DNA of 27,969 bases from DATJWY01 sp035500775 (GTDB lineage Bacteria; Pseudomonadota; Alphaproteobacteria; Acetobacterales; Acetobacteraceae). Position numbers and translations under genes: made by a program. The notes below the pieces were generated by a model. That model saw only the letters and a program-made list of their open reading frames with translations. It was not told the origin of the DNA and ran no database searches. The stretch lies in assembly GCA_035500775.1 (NCBI GenBank), contig DATJWY010000229.1:1-27969 (forward strand), given 5' to 3'. Shown in pieces: positions 26,966-27,969 of this stretch. The stretch's first letter is position 1, and the number at the start of each line of letters is the position of its first letter.

Positions 26966-27969
26966 ATGATCTACGCCGTCGCCGTCTTCGCGCCGCTCCT
27001 TGGATGCCTCACCGCCGGTCTGTTCGGCCGGGTCATCGGGGACAAGGCAAGTCAGGCTATCACTGTCCTCTGCATGCTGGTCGCCATGGCCTGCGGCATC
27101 ACCTCCTTTTACCGTCTCGACTGGCTGGGCGAGCCCACGGGCGTGGTCAGCCTCGGCACCTGGTTCGATGTGGGCAGCTTCCACGCCGCCTGGGCGCTGC
27201 AGTACGACACGCTCTCGGTCATGATGGTGGCGATGGTCACCACCATCTCGACGCTGATCCATATCTACAGCGTCGGCTACATGAGCCACGACAACTCCAT
27301 CCCGCGCTTCTTCAGCTACCTGTCGCTGTTCACCTTCGCCATGCTGATGCTGGTGACGGCGGACAACCTGGTGCAGCTGTTCTTCGGGTGGGAGGGCGTC
27401 GGCCTCGCGAGCTACCTGCTGATCGGCTTCTGGTATCACCGCCCGAGCGCCTGCAGCGCCGCGATCAAGGCCATGGTCGTGAACCGTGTCGGCGATCTCT
27501 CCTTCGCCGTCGGTATCGCGATGGTGTTCTTCGTGTTCGGCGCCACCGATTTCAGCGGTATCTTCGCTGCCATCCCGGCGCACATGAACGATACCTACCA
27601 TGTGCTCGGCTACACCTACCGCGCCTATGAGGTGATCGGCGTCCTGCTGTTCATCGGCGCCATGGGCAAGTCGGCGCAGCTCTTCCTGCACACCTGGCTG
27701 CCGGACGCGATGGAAGGCCCGACCCCGGTCTCCGCCCTCATCCATGCGGCAACGATGGTCACCGCGGGCGTGTTCCTGATGGTGCGCATGTCGCCGCTGA
27801 TGGAATGGGCGCCCGGCGCGCTCGGCTTCGTCACCTTCATCGGCGCCACGACCTGCTTCTTCGCGGCCACGGTCGGCTGCGTGCAGAACGACATCAAGCG
27901 GGTGATCGCCTACTCGACCTGCTCGCAACTCGGCTACATGTTCATGGCGGCGGGGGTCGGGGCCTATCA
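26966..27969 (+). CDS. nuoL: NADH-quinone oxidoreductase subunit L, 5' part (runs off the right edge)
   Basis: The first 334 residues of the large MrpA-like antiporter subunit are present; the rest is beyond the window. Signatures are FFGWEGVGLASYLLIGFWY, carrying the conserved helix-5 Glu, and GAMGKSAQLFLHTWLPDAM, carrying the helix-7 Lys. PTPVSALIHAATMVTAGV contains the conserved His. The ATG at 26966 is 1 bp after the nuoK stop and in frame with the conserved first helix. nuoM and nuoN would be expected next but cannot be seen. Confidence 0.97.
   Translation, partial: MIYAVAVFAPLLGCLTAGLFGRVIGDKASQAITVLCMLVAMACGITSFYRLDWLGEPTGVVSLGTWFDVGSFHAAWALQYDTLSVMMVAMVTTISTLIHIYSVGYMSHDNSIPRFFSYLSLFTFAMLMLVTADNLVQLFFGWEGVGLASYLLIGFWYHRPSACSAAIKAMVVNRVGDLSFAVGIAMVFFVFGATDFSGIFAAIPAHMNDTYHVLGYTYRAYEVIGVLLFIGAMGKSAQLFLHTWLPDAMEGPTPVSALIHAATMVTAGVFLMVRMSPLMEWAPGALGFVTFIGATTCFFAATVGCVQNDIKRVIAYSTCSQLGYMFMAAGVGAY

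Overview
The window is very GC-rich chromosomal DNA. It encodes a full tig-clpP-clpX-lon-hupB cluster, an alphaproteobacterial-type nuo operon with nuoC and nuoD as separate genes, and tRNAs with encoded CCA. Gene content, protein style and the GC-rich 'CCAGGGGC...GCCCCTGG' intergenic palindromes suggest an alphaproteobacterium, most likely Rhodospirillales/Acetobacteraceae. The family assignment is an inference from recalled resemblance, not a search.

Region 1 (1-9550) holds accessory and housekeeping genes separated by palindromic repeat elements. On the minus strand lie a bifunctional NAD(P)HX repair enzyme and a second, divergent ClpP-like protein. On the plus strand an orphan ParA-type ATPase overlaps by 4 bp a four-helix CopD-like membrane protein. 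A minus-strand Pat-type protein acetyltransferase (degenerate ADP-forming acyl-CoA synthetase fused to GNAT) is divergent from a large thiamine-diphosphate enzyme of the transketolase / pyruvate dehydrogenase E1 type. Five copies of a mosaic hairpin element fill spacers here, three of them within about 10 bp of stop codons.

Region 2 (9552-16608) is a proteostasis cluster: tRNA-Leu(UAG), trigger factor, ClpP, ClpX, Lon and HU-beta, all on the plus strand. Each gene has its own spacer, some with hairpins. Heat-shock-sigma-like promoter candidates precede clpX and lon. This order is a classic conserved bacterial neighbourhood, although the ClpX docking loop reads IGY instead of IGF.

Region 3 (16973-27969) has tRNA-Val(UAC) and tRNA-Asp(GUC), then the respiratory complex I operon nuoABCDEFGHIJK and the 5' part of nuoL, which runs off the right edge. 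Genes are mostly separated by 1-8 bp or overlap. The exceptions are nuoH-nuoI (46 bp) and nuoI-nuoJ (112 bp, with a perfect hairpin).

Most of the window is core genome. The signals that ordinary genes do not explain are the modular palindromic repeat family with compensatory arm changes, the paralogous ClpP with Asn at the catalytic Asp position together with a variant ClpX docking loop, a run of AT-rich rare codons inside the thiamine-diphosphate enzyme gene, and a highly structured clpP-clpX spacer. I found no CRISPR array, insertion sequence with transposase, or phage gene.
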